NCBI RefSeq assembly: GCF_000828055.2
Contig: NZ_CP010523.2
Location: 3,038,001-3,102,000 of the forward strand
Length of the DNA stretch: 64,000 bases
Direction: 5' to 3'
Source of the DNA: Klebsiella variicola
GTDB taxonomy: Bacteria; Pseudomonadota; Gammaproteobacteria; Enterobacterales; Enterobacteriaceae
Shown: piece after piece, positions 16,552-26,402 of the stretch
How the letters are laid out: each line of letters opens with the position of its first letter
Numbering within the stretch: the first letter of the stretch is position 1
The notes under the pieces: model-generated
The model's database searches: none
The model's input: the letters and a program-made list of their open reading frames with translations, nothing else
Told to the model about the DNA's origin: nothing
Position numbers and translations under genes: made by a program

Positions 16552-19198
16552 CGGATATTGTCCCCTCGTCAAACGCCATCATGACGCCTTCCTCTTCGTG
16601 ATACCCCAGCGTCACCTGGCGCGGTTTCTGCCCCGCCGCCATATGGCTCAATAGCTGCTGACTCAGTGCCGGCAGGATCTGCTGATTGAGCAGACTGTCG
16701 ACGTTACGGGCGCCGGTATCCGGCAGCAGGCTGGCCTCGGTCAGCGCGTCGAACAGGCTCTCGCTGAGGGTGGTGGTGATTCCGTAATGGCAAGCCAGAC
16801 GCTGACTTACCTGCCCGAGCTTCATGCCGACAATGGCGCGCAGCGCTCCCGCCGGCAGCGGACGGTAAATCACCGTCTGGAAGCGGGCCAGCAGCGCCGG
16901 CTGGAAGTGGCCGCGCAGCACCGGGCGCAGCAGCTCGTGCAGGTCTGATTCGCTGGCCTGCGGCTGTTCATCCAGCAGCTGCATCAGGAGGTCGCTACCG
17001 AGGTTTGCGGTCATCAGGATCACGGTGTTGCGAAAGTCGATTTCACGCCCCTCGCCGTCGCGCATTACCCCCCGGTCGAAGACCTGGTAGAACAGGTTCA
17101 TCACATCGCGATGGGCCTTTTCCACCTCATCGAGCAGCACCACGCTGTAGGGGCGTTTGCGCACCGCCTCGGTCAGGATCCCGCCCTGGCCGTAGCCGAC
17201 GTAGCCGGGCGGAGAACCCTTCAGCTGGCTGACGGTGTGCGGCTCCTGGTACTCGGAGAGATTGATGGTCATCAGCGCTTTCTCGCCGCCGAACAGCGCA
17301 TCGGCGAGGGCGAGCGCCGTTTCCGTTTTGCCGGTGCCGCTCGGCCCGACCAGCAGGAACACCCCTTGCGGACCGTTCTCCGGCGTCAGGCCGGTTTTCG
17401 CGGCGCGCAGGCGCCGGGCAATAGCGCTCAGGGCCGCCTCCTGGCCAACCACCCGTTTGCCGAGACTCTCTTCCAGACTCAGCAGCTCCGTCTGCTCATC
17501 TTTCATTAGCGAGGAGAGCGGCACGCCGGTCCAGTCGGCAATCACCGTCGCCACGGTGCGGACGTCGACGTCCAGCCCGAGCAGCGGATTGCCCTGCTGG
17601 ACGGCAATAAGCGCGTTTTGCAGGTCGCTAATTTCCGCCTGGCGGGAGATATCGCGGCGACAGGCCAGCAGCGCCTCCGTCAGCTGCAGCTCCTGACCAT
17701 ACTGAGTTTCAAGGGTATCCAGCGCCAGAATAAGGCGGATCTCCTCCTGCTCAATGGCCGCCAGCCGTTCGCCGCGGGCGCTGTTGCCCAGCGCAATATC
17801 TTCCAGCAGCGCCTGTTTCTCCATCGCCAGCGCGGTGAGCTGTGCCTTCATGCGGGTCAGCGGCTCAGGCACGGTATCGAGACTCATACGCAGGCGGGCG
17901 GAAGCGGTGTCGAGTAAATCCACTGCCTTGTCCGGCAGCTGGCGGCCGGTGAGATAGCGTCGTGACAGCGTCACGGCGGCGCGCACCGCATCATCCGTGA
18001 TATGCACGCCGTGGTGGTCGGCATAGCGGGACTTCAGGCCGCGCAGCATCAGGCAGGCGGTGTCGTCGTCCGGCTCATCCACCTTGACCATCTGAAAGCG
18101 GCGCTCCAGCGCGGCGTCGCGCTCGAAGTACTGCTTGTATTCACTCCAGGTGGTGGCGGCGATGGTCCGCAGCTCGCCCCGGGCCAGCGCCGGCTTCAGC
18201 AGGTTGGCGGCATCCGCGCCGCCCGCCTGATTACCCGCGCCGATGATCGTGTGCGCCTCGTCGATAAACAGCAGCACCGGCGAAGGCGACTGCTGTACCG
18301 CCTCAATGATATTTTTCAGCCGCTGCTCGAACTCGCCTTTGACCCCGGCGCCGGCCTGCAGCAGACCGAGGTCGAGGGTGCGCACCGACACCGGCTTCAG
18401 CGCGTCGGGGACGTTGCCTTCGGCAATGCGCAGCGCCAGGCCTTCCACCAGCGCGGTCTTGCCCACGCCCGGCTCACCGACGAGGATCGGGTTGTTTTTA
18501 CGCCGACGGGAGAGAATATCCACCATCTGGCGGATTTCCGTGTCGCGTCCGAACACCGGGTCAATCTGGCCATCTCTGGCTTTGGCGGTGACGTCGAGAG
18601 TGAATTTGTCCAGCGCGTTCTGCAGCGCCGGGTTGAGCCCATCCGCATTCAGTTCGCTGCCCGCAGGACGCCCCACAAATTCCACGTCCCCGCCATGGCG
18701 CTGCGCCAGCGCCGCTTCCTGCTGCGCTGGCGGACGTTCGTCAGACAGGGCATCCAGCAAGGGGCGCAGGCGTTCCAGCTGACGCTGGCCCAGCGTTAAC
18801 AGCGGCCACAGGCCATCGCACTGGATCAGATTCTGTTTTTCAACCAGCGCCATCAGCAGGTGAACACTGCGGATCTGCGCTTCGCCGCTGAGCGAGGCAA
18901 TCAGCCAGGCCTCCTGCATCAGCCTCAGGGTATGGTCAGAGAGCTGGGGACGATGACGTACCGAGCGCGGCTGTTTATCCAGCCAGCTCAGCAGATCCTG
19001 CCACAGCGCATCCATATCCCATTCATAACGCCGCGCCAGCACCGTCAGATCGCCTTCCCCCTGTTCCAGCAGTTTAAGCAGCCAGTGCTCGGGCAGGATC
19101 TCGGCATGCGCCCGGGTCTGGCACAGGGAGGCCGCCCCCTCCATTGCGCGGGCACAGCAGGGATTAAGACGGCGTAACAGGCTGGCTGGATTTTCCAT
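16544..19198 (-). CDS. clpV: ClpV (TssH), AAA+ ATPase recycling the T6SS sheath
   Basis: An 884-aa Hsp100-type ATPase that disassembles the contracted TssB/TssC sheath. An N-terminal double Clp-N domain is present. The first AAA module has Walker A at 241-248 (Gly-Glu-Pro-Gly-Val-Gly-Lys-Thr) and Walker B around 311-314. The second AAA module has Walker A at 618-625 (Gly-Pro-Ser-Gly-Thr-Gly-Lys-Thr). The helical middle domain and C-terminal D2-small domain complete the expected length. It follows hcp after a 264-bp gap that holds a terminator-like hairpin, and it overlaps vgrG by 8 bp. Confidence 0.97.
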   Translation of the reverse strand: MENPASLLRRLNPCCARAMEGAASLCQTRAHAEILPEHWLLKLLEQGEGDLTVLARRYEWDMDALWQDLLSWLDKQPRSVRHRPQLSDHTLRLMQEAWLIASLSGEAQIRSVHLLMALVEKQNLIQCDGLWPLLTLGQRQLERLRPLLDALSDERPPAQQEAALAQRHGGDVEFVGRPAGSELNADGLNPALQNALDKFTLDVTAKARDGQIDPVFGRDTEIRQMVDILSRRRKNNPILVGEPGVGKTALVEGLALRIAEGNVPDALKPVSVRTLDLGLLQAGAGVKGEFEQRLKNIIEAVQQSPSPVLLFIDEAHTIIGAGNQAGGADAANLLKPALARGELRTIAATTWSEYKQYFERDAALERRFQMVKVDEPDDDTACLMLRGLKSRYADHHGVHITDDAVRAAVTLSRRYLTGRQLPDKAVDLLDTASARLRMSLDTVPEPLTRMKAQLTALAMEKQALLEDIALGNSARGERLAAIEQEEIRLILALDTLETQYGQELQLTEALLACRRDISRQAEISDLQNALIAVQQGNPLLGLDVDVRTVATVIADWTGVPLSSLMKDEQTELLSLEESLGKRVVGQEAALSAIARRLRAAKTGLTPENGPQGVFLLVGPSGTGKTETALALADALFGGEKALMTINLSEYQEPHTVSQLKGSPPGYVGYGQGGILTEAVRKRPYSVVLLDEVEKAHRDVMNLFYQVFDRGVMRDGEGREIDFRNTVILMTANLGSDLLMQLLDEQPQASESDLHELLRPVLRGHFQPALLARFQTVIYRPLPAGALRAIVGMKLGQVSQRLACHYGITTTLSESLFDALTEASLLPDTGARNVDSLLNQQILPALSQQLLSHMAAGQKPRQVTLGYHEEEGVMMAFDEGTISDE

Positions 19199-19328
19199 GA
19201 GATCCTCTCTTATTGGTTCCGGACACGCTACCGCCCGTCGCTGTTCCCGAACAGGAACCCACAGCGCACAGGGTCAGGCAGGCAGATTGTGTTTTTCTTT
19301 GCTGAGAACCCGTATCTCAGGCGCTCAG

Positions 19329-19360
19329 CAAAAAACGGCGGGCAGAGAAACGCTGCCCGC
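19329..19360 (-). terminator. Rho-independent terminator-like hairpin after hcp
   Basis: Read leftward, an 8-bp perfect GC stem (GCGGGCAG paired with CTGCCCGC) with a 7-base loop is followed by a run of six T. It lies about 100 bp past the hcp stop and before clpV. It could attenuate read-through so that the highly needed Hcp is made in excess of ClpV and downstream products. Confidence 0.75.
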
Positions 19361-19462
19361 ATCAGGCGATCGCCCGCAATAAACCCCGGTCGCAGCGATA
19401 ACGATGCGGCCGGGATGAGCGAACGTCGCCTGCGCGCCAGCGGCGCGAAATATGACGGGCAA

Positions 19463-19954
19463 TTACGCTGTGGCGCGTTCGTTCCAGCTATCGGAGTGAA
19501 TGATGTTGCCGTCTTTATAGGTCCAGGTGATCTTCTCGTAGCGCAGCTCAATCTGTTCCAGATGGTTGTGCTTCTCGTAGGCAGGGTTTTTGATGTCGTG
19601 CATCAGGGGATTCACTTTCACCACCTTGACGTTCTCAAGTTTGGTATTGAAATACTCCACTTCCTGGCCGGCATCGTTGATTCTGTACCACTTGAACTCA
19701 GCGGATTTCAGGGTCTGGCCGGTGGTCACTGCCTTGTACAGGTACGGGCTGGAGGAGTCGATCTCCTTGGTGAACAGGAACGGCGTATGGATACGCGTGC
19801 CGGTCAGTTTGCCGGTGTTGTTATCGGTCGGGATGTACAGGTTGTGCTCCTGAGCCACCACTTCGATACTGCCTTCACGATCCTGAACGTCGACAGACCC
19901 TTTAATGTCCGCGCCGCCGTCGTCTTTCAGCCAAAGATAAACAGGAATTGCCAT
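19463..19954 (-). CDS. hcp: Hcp (TssD), T6SS inner tube protein
   Basis: Hcp hexamers stack into the tube that is fired by sheath contraction. The 163-aa product has the classic opening Met-Ala-Ile-Pro-Val-Tyr-Leu and the Asp-Asp-Gly-Gly-Ala-Asp-Ile-Lys-Gly segment. The ATG at 19954 is chosen because a GGAGAG site precedes it (inside the end of the OmpA-like gene) and because of the family-typical N-terminus. It lies 4 bp after the upstream gene. A terminator-like hairpin follows. Confidence 0.97.
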   Translation of the reverse strand: MAIPVYLWLKDDGGADIKGSVDVQDREGSIEVVAQEHNLYIPTDNNTGKLTGTRIHTPFLFTKEIDSSSPYLYKAVTTGQTLKSAEFKWYRINDAGQEVEYFNTKLENVKVVKVNPLMHDIKNPAYEKHNHLEQIELRYEKITWTYKDGNIIHSDSWNERATA

Positions 19955-19958
19955 GGAA

Positions 19959-21662
19959 TTACTCTCCATTGTGTAGTGAAGCGCCATCATCCTGGGATGA
20001 CGCAGAGGGTTGGTCCGGTAACCGGCAGGCGTCTACCTGCGGCACCAGACTGATTTCGACACGACGGTTCAGCGCACGGCCCTCCGGCGTATCGTTTGTT
20101 GCAATTGGTCGGCTTTCGCCATAGCCCTGAACGGCAAAGCAGCTGTCCGGCACGTCGCCGGTATCGCGCATCCAGTCGCGGACCGATTCCGCACGTTTCA
20201 GCGACAATAGCTGGTTGGCTTTTTCCTCACCGACGCTGTCGGTGTGGCCCGCCACCACGATCAGCCACCCGGGCCTGGCCTTAATGTCCATCAGCGAGTT
20301 GACCAGCCGCTTTGTCGAACCAGGCTTCAGTACCCATTTCCCGGTATCGAATAGCGACATGCTGTCAAGGCGGATGACGTCCGGCGCGACGCGCTGCACC
20401 GGCCTGGGTGGCGGAGGCGGCACGTAACCGCGAATCGCCTCCAGCAACGGCAGGCGAATCTGCTCCCCGCGATACAAGCCCAGACTCAGGCGCAGCGGGA
20501 CGCCGTTACGCGCCCAGCTATCGAGCAGCGCGGCATCTTCACGCAGCACCCTGACAGCGCTGGCTTTTGGCCGATAATCATCCATCGCAATCCGCTCATA
20601 ACGGGCAATATCGACGCCCACGCGCTGCAGCAGTTGTCGATTGTTCCAGCCACTGCTGAGCAGCGCGGCGACAGCGGCGAGGGTGAAAATCGCAAGCGCC
20701 GCGCGCCAGGCCCTGCCTCGTGGCGTGAGTCCCCGTCCCGCCGGTAACTGCGGCAGGATGAATTCCGGCAACGCTGAAGCGTCCTCGGTGTCGCTCTCAT
20801 CTGGCTGCCAGCCAGCTACCCGCGACAGGCCGCTATGTCGGGATAACCACGTCGTCCAGGCCGACGACGCCAGACTTCCAGGCAGCGAGGGCCCGAGCCC
20901 CCACAGCACGGCCGCTGGGGTCAGAGGCGGCAGGTCGGTATTTTCTTCCGTCAACACGGCATGGACGTGCTGTTCAAACCAGCCCATCAGGCTGTTCATC
21001 AGCACCTGCTGCTCCAGCGCGGCCGCCCCGCCGGCGCTTACCCAGGCCGGTACGGAACAGGGGGCGCAGGAGGGCTGCCAGACTTTCACCGCTTCGCCCG
21101 GCATCGCCGCCTGCCACAACAGGTCGCGACTCATCGCGCTGCCCACCTGCCCCTGCAGCGCCAGCGGTACGGCATACCCCGTCTGCTGACGCAGCTGGCT
21201 GAGTTGCCAGCGCAGGGCCAGCAGAGCGCTGGTCAGCGCATCGCTTTGCACATGCCGCTGCGGGCAGACGCAGAGCAGCACCGACAGCTGAGGCCCCCAT
21301 TCCGGCCGCTGGCTCAATACCTGGCGCGCGACCTGCTGCAGCTCCTCCGTCTTTTCCACGCGGATCCAGCAGCCCTGTTTGACGACTCGCACCGGTGACG
21401 CTGGCGGCCAGACACTCGGCAGGTCGCCGCAAACGAGGACCACCGGCTGGCGATAAGCGCCCTCCGGGAGAGGGGCCAGGGTTGATGCGACGTTACGTCC
21501 GGTACGACGACTGGCGATGCGCCAGATCCCGATGATCAGGGCCAGCGTGACCAGCAGAATGAGCCACGCCCCCCAGCGGGGAACCGGCAAAAATAGCAGG
21601 CACACCAGCGCACTCAGCAGGCTGGTCCACAGCGCCAGCCCACGCTGCTGCGCGGGGCTCAT
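19959..21662 (-). CDS. T6SS-associated OmpA-family membrane protein
   Basis: A 567-aa protein starting at 21662, where its ATG overlaps the tssL stop (ATGA). Two adjacent TM helices near residues 10-50 are followed by a cytoplasmic-type domain of about 250 residues. A third TM lies near 315-335. A proline run precedes a C-terminal OmpA-like peptidoglycan-binding domain with the Gly-His-Thr-Asp-Ser-Val-Gly and Asn-Arg-Arg-Val-Glu-Ile motifs. In systems where TssL lacks a periplasmic OmpA domain, as here, a separate protein of this kind probably anchors the membrane complex to the cell wall. That role is inferred. Confidence 0.9.
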   Translation of the reverse strand: MSPAQQRGLALWTSLLSALVCLLFLPVPRWGAWLILLVTLALIIGIWRIASRRTGRNVASTLAPLPEGAYRQPVVLVCGDLPSVWPPASPVRVVKQGCWIRVEKTEELQQVARQVLSQRPEWGPQLSVLLCVCPQRHVQSDALTSALLALRWQLSQLRQQTGYAVPLALQGQVGSAMSRDLLWQAAMPGEAVKVWQPSCAPCSVPAWVSAGGAAALEQQVLMNSLMGWFEQHVHAVLTEENTDLPPLTPAAVLWGLGPSLPGSLASSAWTTWLSRHSGLSRVAGWQPDESDTEDASALPEFILPQLPAGRGLTPRGRAWRAALAIFTLAAVAALLSSGWNNRQLLQRVGVDIARYERIAMDDYRPKASAVRVLREDAALLDSWARNGVPLRLSLGLYRGEQIRLPLLEAIRGYVPPPPPRPVQRVAPDVIRLDSMSLFDTGKWVLKPGSTKRLVNSLMDIKARPGWLIVVAGHTDSVGEEKANQLLSLKRAESVRDWMRDTGDVPDSCFAVQGYGESRPIATNDTPEGRALNRRVEISLVPQVDACRLPDQPSASSQDDGASLHNGE

Positions 21663-22348
21663 TTCACCGTCCCCGGTAACAGGGTCAGCAGCAGGTGATC
21701 GAGCCAGTGGTTCAGCCCCCACCACAGGACGAGTACCACCATCACGCTCAGGCCAATTCGCACGGGCCAGGAGGCCAGCCAGCCGCTTATCCCCAGTCCG
21801 GCGCGATTCTCTACCAGTACGGGAGCGGTTGACGGGCATTGAAAAGGTGGGACATGCTCACTGAGCGCGTTGATCAGCTTCAGGCGCTCGGGATCGTTGA
21901 GGGAGCGAAAGCTGCCAACAAAACCCAGCAGCATCACCCGCTGAAAACAGGTGACCACGGCCAGGTCTGGCGCCGGTTCACGCAGCACATCACGCATCCG
22001 ATCGCACAGCGTATCACCGGCATCCATGGTGCCGAGGAAGTGCCCCTGCAGCGGAATGTCATACCACTGCAGGCAGGCCTCATCCTCCACGCCGCGCCCT
22101 TTCACGGCTTCATCGAGCAGCGCGCACTGGGCGGTGAGAATATGCTGACAGCTGGCGTCATCAAGCCCGCTCGCCTTCAGCTCATGTTGCACGCGCTCGA
22201 CATCAGCAATACAGCGCTGCCATAGCGTGTACCCTTCCTCATCGCGGAACTGCGGGCCGTGGCGCAGGCTGATAACCTGCAGCCAGGTGTTCTGCAGCAG
22301 CGCATCAATATCAATGGACGCGGCGTTACCGCGTTTAGGCTCATTCAC
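21659..22348 (-). CDS. tssL: TssL (DotU/IcmH), T6SS inner-membrane protein
   Basis: A 229-aa tail-anchored inner-membrane protein that binds TssM. It has the DotU-type helical cytoplasmic domain with the Cys-Ala-Leu-Leu-Asp-Glu-Ala segment near residue 75 and one C-terminal TM (about 195-215). There is no periplasmic OmpA extension, matching a short TssL whose cell-wall anchor is encoded by the next gene. It overlaps tssK by 4 bp and the OmpA-like gene by ATGA. Confidence 0.95.
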   Translation of the reverse strand: MNEPKRGNAASIDIDALLQNTWLQVISLRHGPQFRDEEGYTLWQRCIADVERVQHELKASGLDDASCQHILTAQCALLDEAVKGRGVEDEACLQWYDIPLQGHFLGTMDAGDTLCDRMRDVLREPAPDLAVVTCFQRVMLLGFVGSFRSLNDPERLKLINALSEHVPPFQCPSTAPVLVENRAGLGISGWLASWPVRIGLSVMVVLVLWWGLNHWLDHLLLTLLPGTVK

Positions 22349-23688
22349 GTTCGTAGTACCGCAAAAAGTTCAAGTTCAGGCTCACCGAGCATCCCCGGGA
22401 CGTAAAACATACAGGTGCCGCTCTGCAGCATTTCCGTCGCCAGAGGGTGGGACACATCGAGGCTGAAATACTGATTTTCCAGACGCAGCGGGATCGCCGC
22501 CGGCACATGACGCAATGGCGTGAGGGGCACCCCTGTCCGCGAGGAGTTGACGATGGCTTTGACATGATCCGGACTGCCCACTTTGCACTGTCGCGGAAAC
22601 TGCTCCTGCAGTCGGGCGACCGGTACCGAAGAACGAACCGACAGGTAGTAGTCAGCCCCTTCCCGCAGCCGGGCATCGTGCAGACGCGCCTGCCAGAAGT
22701 GCAGCCGGGCATCATGCTCCAGCGCAATCGCCACCACCCGCGACGGCAGGCTCGCCTCCAGCAGGTCGCTCAGTAAATCAAACAGCGGCGGAAAAACCGC
22801 GTTCAGCTGGTCATGCTGATAGATCGGGACGGCATTCGCCTGATGGGTAAGCGAAAAGGTCAGCAGGCTGCCAGCCAGGCGCGCCAGCTCCGGATAGAGG
22901 CGTTCCGGCGGGCTCTGTTGGTCACGCAGAAAGTACCCCAGCACCGGCTCGGCGCTGTTCAGCGCGTTCAGCAACCAGAACAGAGAGACATCGGCCACGG
23001 CAAAATCAGCCATCCGTTCATTGCTCTCGCGACGCATGGCCATCAGGCGCGTCAGACGAGCCCGAAGCTGAGTAAGCAGTTGTTCAAGCTGCGTCGCCAG
23101 CCAGCGGCTGCCCTGGATCTGCAGCAGCGGCGGGAGAAACGTCTCGTCGATAAGCCAGGCCCCCTGCGAGTCCCGCTGCAGGCGAACAAGCGGGCAGGTC
23201 AGGTAATCGCTGTTGTCCTGATGGGCGAAGCGGAGGGTCAGCTCCGGCTGCATGACGGCAATCTGCCGGGTATCATCCCCGAACTGGTTGCGGACATCAC
23301 GCCAGCGCTGCCGGAAGCGCACCGGCCTTTCGGCCACCTCCTCCGGCTTCAGACAGTTGCCGCCATTCGCCTGCATCAGGGGCAGCGCCAGCACGATCAC
23401 CGCCTCGCCGGACGCGCCGTCCAGTGACAGCGCGGACGGCAGCGCATCGGCATTGTCCGTATCAATCATCGTGCCATCCTGGAACCGGACCTGCAGCCTG
23501 TGAGCCTGCAGGCGGCCCAGTTTGAGCATCTCTGGTTCGAAGGTCGCCTCCATCACTCCCCAGGGGTGGTTAAGCCCCATCCGGGCAATCACTTCCGCAG
23601 TCCAGGCTGCATACGCAGCCTGCTGTTGAAAATGCTGGGGCGACACCATAATGCCCCGGCCCCACAACGGACGTTCCGTTTTCATCAT
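22345..23688 (-). CDS. tssK: TssK, T6SS baseplate-to-membrane connector
   Basis: A 447-aa cytoplasmic protein that links the baseplate to the TssL/TssM complex. The N-terminal Trp-Gly-Arg-Gly-Ile-x-x-x-Pro-Gln-His-Phe-Gln motif is characteristic of TssK, and the length fits the family (about 440-450). It lies 9 bp after tssC and overlaps tssL by ATGA. Confidence 0.96.
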   Translation of the reverse strand: MMKTERPLWGRGIMVSPQHFQQQAAYAAWTAEVIARMGLNHPWGVMEATFEPEMLKLGRLQAHRLQVRFQDGTMIDTDNADALPSALSLDGASGEAVIVLALPLMQANGGNCLKPEEVAERPVRFRQRWRDVRNQFGDDTRQIAVMQPELTLRFAHQDNSDYLTCPLVRLQRDSQGAWLIDETFLPPLLQIQGSRWLATQLEQLLTQLRARLTRLMAMRRESNERMADFAVADVSLFWLLNALNSAEPVLGYFLRDQQSPPERLYPELARLAGSLLTFSLTHQANAVPIYQHDQLNAVFPPLFDLLSDLLEASLPSRVVAIALEHDARLHFWQARLHDARLREGADYYLSVRSSVPVARLQEQFPRQCKVGSPDHVKAIVNSSRTGVPLTPLRHVPAAIPLRLENQYFSLDVSHPLATEMLQSGTCMFYVPGMLGEPELELFAVLRT

Positions 23689-23697
23689 CGTCCGAAC

Positions 23698-25248
23698 CTA
23701 CGCCTTCGCCTTTGGCATCTGGCTAACCAGCGACAGATTGACGTCCATCCCCTCGACCTGGAAGTGCGGCACCGCGTACAGCTTCACGCGGAAGAAGCCC
23801 GGGTTATCCTCAATATCTTCCACCACCACGCTGGCATCGCGCAGCGGATGGGAGGCCTGCAGCTCGTCGCCGGGGTCGGTCATTTCAGTCACCAGGCTCC
23901 GCACCCAGGTGTTCAGCTCCAGCTCCAGCAGCCGCCGGTCCTTGGTGGTGCCGATATTCTCGCGCTGGATCATCTTCAGGTAGTGCGCGATGCGCGACAG
24001 CAGGAAGATATAAGGCAGACGCGCGTTGATGCGGCTGTTGGCGGTGGCGTCAGCGGTATCGTACAGCGCCGGTTTCTGCGCGGAGTTGGCCGAGAAGAAA
24101 CAGGCGTAATCGCGATTTTTGTAGTACGACAGCGGGATAAAGCCCAGGCTGGCGAACTCAAACTCCCGCGTTTCCGGGATCATCACCTCGGAAGGAATTT
24201 TCACCTGGTTGCCGGTGCCCAGATCGTACAGATGGATGGGCAGATCTTTCACCGCGCCGCCGGCCTGCGGACCGCGAATTTGCACGCACCAGCCGTTATT
24301 GACAAAGCTCTTCACCATATTGGAAGCGAAGGAGAACGCCGCGCTGGTCCACAGATACTTTTCGTGGTCCGGACCTTTCACCTGCTCGACATAGTTGAAG
24401 CTGCGCACCGGCACGGTGTCGGGACCGTACGGCAGACGACCCAGCACGCGCGGCATCACCAGGCCGATGTAGCGGGCATCGTCGGTTTCACGAAATGATT
24501 TCCAGCGGATATATTCCGCGCGATCGAAGTAGTTGCCGATATCCTTAATAGCAGCCACCTCTTCCATGGTCTCTTTCAGGAAGAAGGCCGGGCCGACGGC
24601 GCCGATAAACGGCATATGGGCGGCCGCAGAGACGCGGGAGATATTGCGCAGGAGCGCCACATCCTGCGGGCTGGCGTCGAACTCATAGGCCGAGATCACC
24701 GAGCCGATCGGCTCGCCGCCGGGAGTGTCATACTCCGCGGTATAGGTGTGCCAGTAGAGGCCGCTCTGGATAAGCTCCGGCGCGTCCTCAAAGTCCTGGC
24801 GCAGATCGTCTTTGGCGACGTCCAGGATCTCCGTTTTGACGTTCTGCCGATAGTCGGTGTTGTCCACCAGCTGTTTGAGGCCGCGCCACAGGGATTCGAC
24901 CTGCTGAAACTCCTGATGGTGCATCACCGCGTCCAGCTGACGGCTTATCTGGAAATCCAGTTCGGCGATATGGTGGTCAATCAGCGTTTTGTCGAGCTTT
25001 TCCACCCGCTGACCGGACTGACGGATGCGATCCATAAACACCTGCATCGCCGCGGTGAGACGCTCCGCCGCCGGCGCTTCGGAGAGCGCGGCATCGTCCA
25101 GAAAGTCGTTGATATCCCCGAGGTGAGACGCCGGGGCGAGATTAATTTTTTCAAACAGCGAGGCGTAAACGCCCTCGCCCGCCCTATTTTCCTGCAGCGT
25201 GGTTTGCCCCTGAACAGGGGCGTTTTCTGTGGTAACAGACATTAGCAT
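23698..25248 (-). CDS. tssC: TssC (VipB), large sheath subunit
   Basis: TssC forms the contractile sheath with TssB. The 516-aa product has the conserved Leu-Trp-Arg-Gly-Leu and Glu-Phe-Asp sheath motifs and full family length. The start may be at 25248 or at a second in-frame ATG two codons later (25242); both have the same weak upstream purines. It follows tssB by 36 bp. The first 28 codons recur at 53.0 kb in a collapsed second locus. Confidence 0.97.
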   Translation of the reverse strand: MLMSVTTENAPVQGQTTLQENRAGEGVYASLFEKINLAPASHLGDINDFLDDAALSEAPAAERLTAAMQVFMDRIRQSGQRVEKLDKTLIDHHIAELDFQISRQLDAVMHHQEFQQVESLWRGLKQLVDNTDYRQNVKTEILDVAKDDLRQDFEDAPELIQSGLYWHTYTAEYDTPGGEPIGSVISAYEFDASPQDVALLRNISRVSAAAHMPFIGAVGPAFFLKETMEEVAAIKDIGNYFDRAEYIRWKSFRETDDARYIGLVMPRVLGRLPYGPDTVPVRSFNYVEQVKGPDHEKYLWTSAAFSFASNMVKSFVNNGWCVQIRGPQAGGAVKDLPIHLYDLGTGNQVKIPSEVMIPETREFEFASLGFIPLSYYKNRDYACFFSANSAQKPALYDTADATANSRINARLPYIFLLSRIAHYLKMIQRENIGTTKDRRLLELELNTWVRSLVTEMTDPGDELQASHPLRDASVVVEDIEDNPGFFRVKLYAVPHFQVEGMDVNLSLVSQMPKAKA

Positions 25249-25284
25249 TTTCCCGGTTAATCCATTAACAGACTTGCCCCGCCA

Positions 25285-25776
25285 TTATTTCGGGGCAAGC
25301 GCACTCATTTCGTCGCGTAATTCCTGGGACAGCGCCGGATCTTTCAGGATTGCCTCAAGCTCTTTTCTGAAAGTGGCGTTATCAAGCAGATTGGATTTGA
25401 GATCGCGTAATAAATTACGCATCGCCAGCATGGCGCGGAGTTGCGGTATTTGCCGGGCAACCTGCTCCGGTTCAAAATCTTTGATGTCGGTAAAACGCAG
25501 TCTGACATTCTCCTCTTCACCATTACCGGCCAGCGTATTCGGCACCGAGAGGTTAACTTCCGGGCTAAATTCCGAAAGTACGCTGTTAAAGTTATTTTTA
25601 TTGACGTTGATTTTTTCTCTTTCCGATAAAGGCCGGTTTTCCTTACCATGACTAAAATCGCCAATGGTAAGCAACTTCAGCGGTAGCTCGACCTTCTTCT
25701 GCGCGCCGCCGGTATGAAGAGATAATTTGAGATTAATGCGCGCCCTGGGGACTTCATTCTGGAACGTATCAGCCAT
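25285..25776 (-). CDS. tssB: TssB (VipA), small sheath subunit, copy 1
   Basis: A 163-aa sheath subunit that pairs with TssC. The opening Met-Ala-Asp-Thr-Phe-Gln and the central Leu-Thr-Ile-Gly-Asp-Phe motif are typical of VipA. This is the first gene of the leftward T6SS operon, with an AAGGAA ribosome site and a long AT-rich region upstream. A second, nearly identical tssB lies at 53066-53557. Confidence 0.97.
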   Translation of the reverse strand: MADTFQNEVPRARINLKLSLHTGGAQKKVELPLKLLTIGDFSHGKENRPLSEREKINVNKNNFNSVLSEFSPEVNLSVPNTLAGNGEEENVRLRFTDIKDFEPEQVARQIPQLRAMLAMRNLLRDLKSNLLDNATFRKELEAILKDPALSQELRDEMSALAPK

Positions 25777-26402
25777 AGCAGTTCCTTTCCTTAAGGAATA
25801 ATTATTGAAGAGTTGACGATAAAAACCGGATGATAATAGAGCAAAAACAGATTATCGATCAACTTAACAAGAATATTTCTTTAATGCATTCACAAGGCAA
25901 ACAAGTTTATTTTAATAGTAACAACAATGAATGACTTACAGCCAAATATAAAGTCCAAAGCCAACACCCTCAATTAACATTGAACACATGAATATTCACA
26001 TCACATATCATCAAGGCGATAAAAAAATAGATTAAATGAATATGATAGCGGCAATTCCCGTGAATGATATTGTCATGAGATAATTGATATTATCGTTAGC
26101 AGATCAAGCACGCATTTAAGCCACTTCTCCTGTTTTCGTCCACGCTGAACCGTCAGCAGCCCTGGCACACAGGCCTGCGGAACCCGCGATATTTTCCACC
26201 ACAGACAGCCGTCAGTAGCTGAAAAAGGCTATTTCCCCGGGTGACTGACCACACGGCGATGTCGGCAAAAGTTGTCGTTACCAGAAAAAACATGACCCCG
26301 ATAGCAAGATGCACACGCTACCGTCTTCGGCATCCTGAGGGGGTCGCATTCTGCGGATCGCCAGGCTATATCTAAGACACCTTTCTCCCACAACGAGTAA
26401 AA
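25777..26402 (-). promoter_or_regulatory. AT-rich upstream region of the T6SS operon
   Basis: No credible gene. The first 300 bp upstream of tssB are strongly AT-rich with many A and T tracts, as expected for a silencer-bound (H-NS-type) promoter of an acquired operon. The first 130 bp or so align with the upstream region of tssB copy 2 at 53558 onward. From about 26110 the sequence becomes GC-richer. At 26341-26400 there is a 60-bp segment shared with 54051-54110. I could not assign a confident -35/-10 pair. Confidence 0.5.
26341..26400. repeat. 60-bp dispersed repeat, copy 1 (upstream of T6SS locus 1)
   Basis: The segment matches 54051-54110 at roughly 52 of 60 positions with no gaps, in the same orientation. 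Both copies lie about 0.5 kb upstream of a tssB gene. Read forward, copy 2 in one frame encodes Phe-Cys-Gly-Ser-Pro-Gly-Tyr-Ile-Gln-Asp, and copy 1 carries a stop where copy 2 has Gln, so it may be a worn gene fragment. Confidence 0.7.

Noticed and set aside
26159-26181. TGGCAC followed by TGC, like a sigma54 promoter
   Set aside because: The GG-to-GC spacing is wrong and it points away from the T6SS operon.
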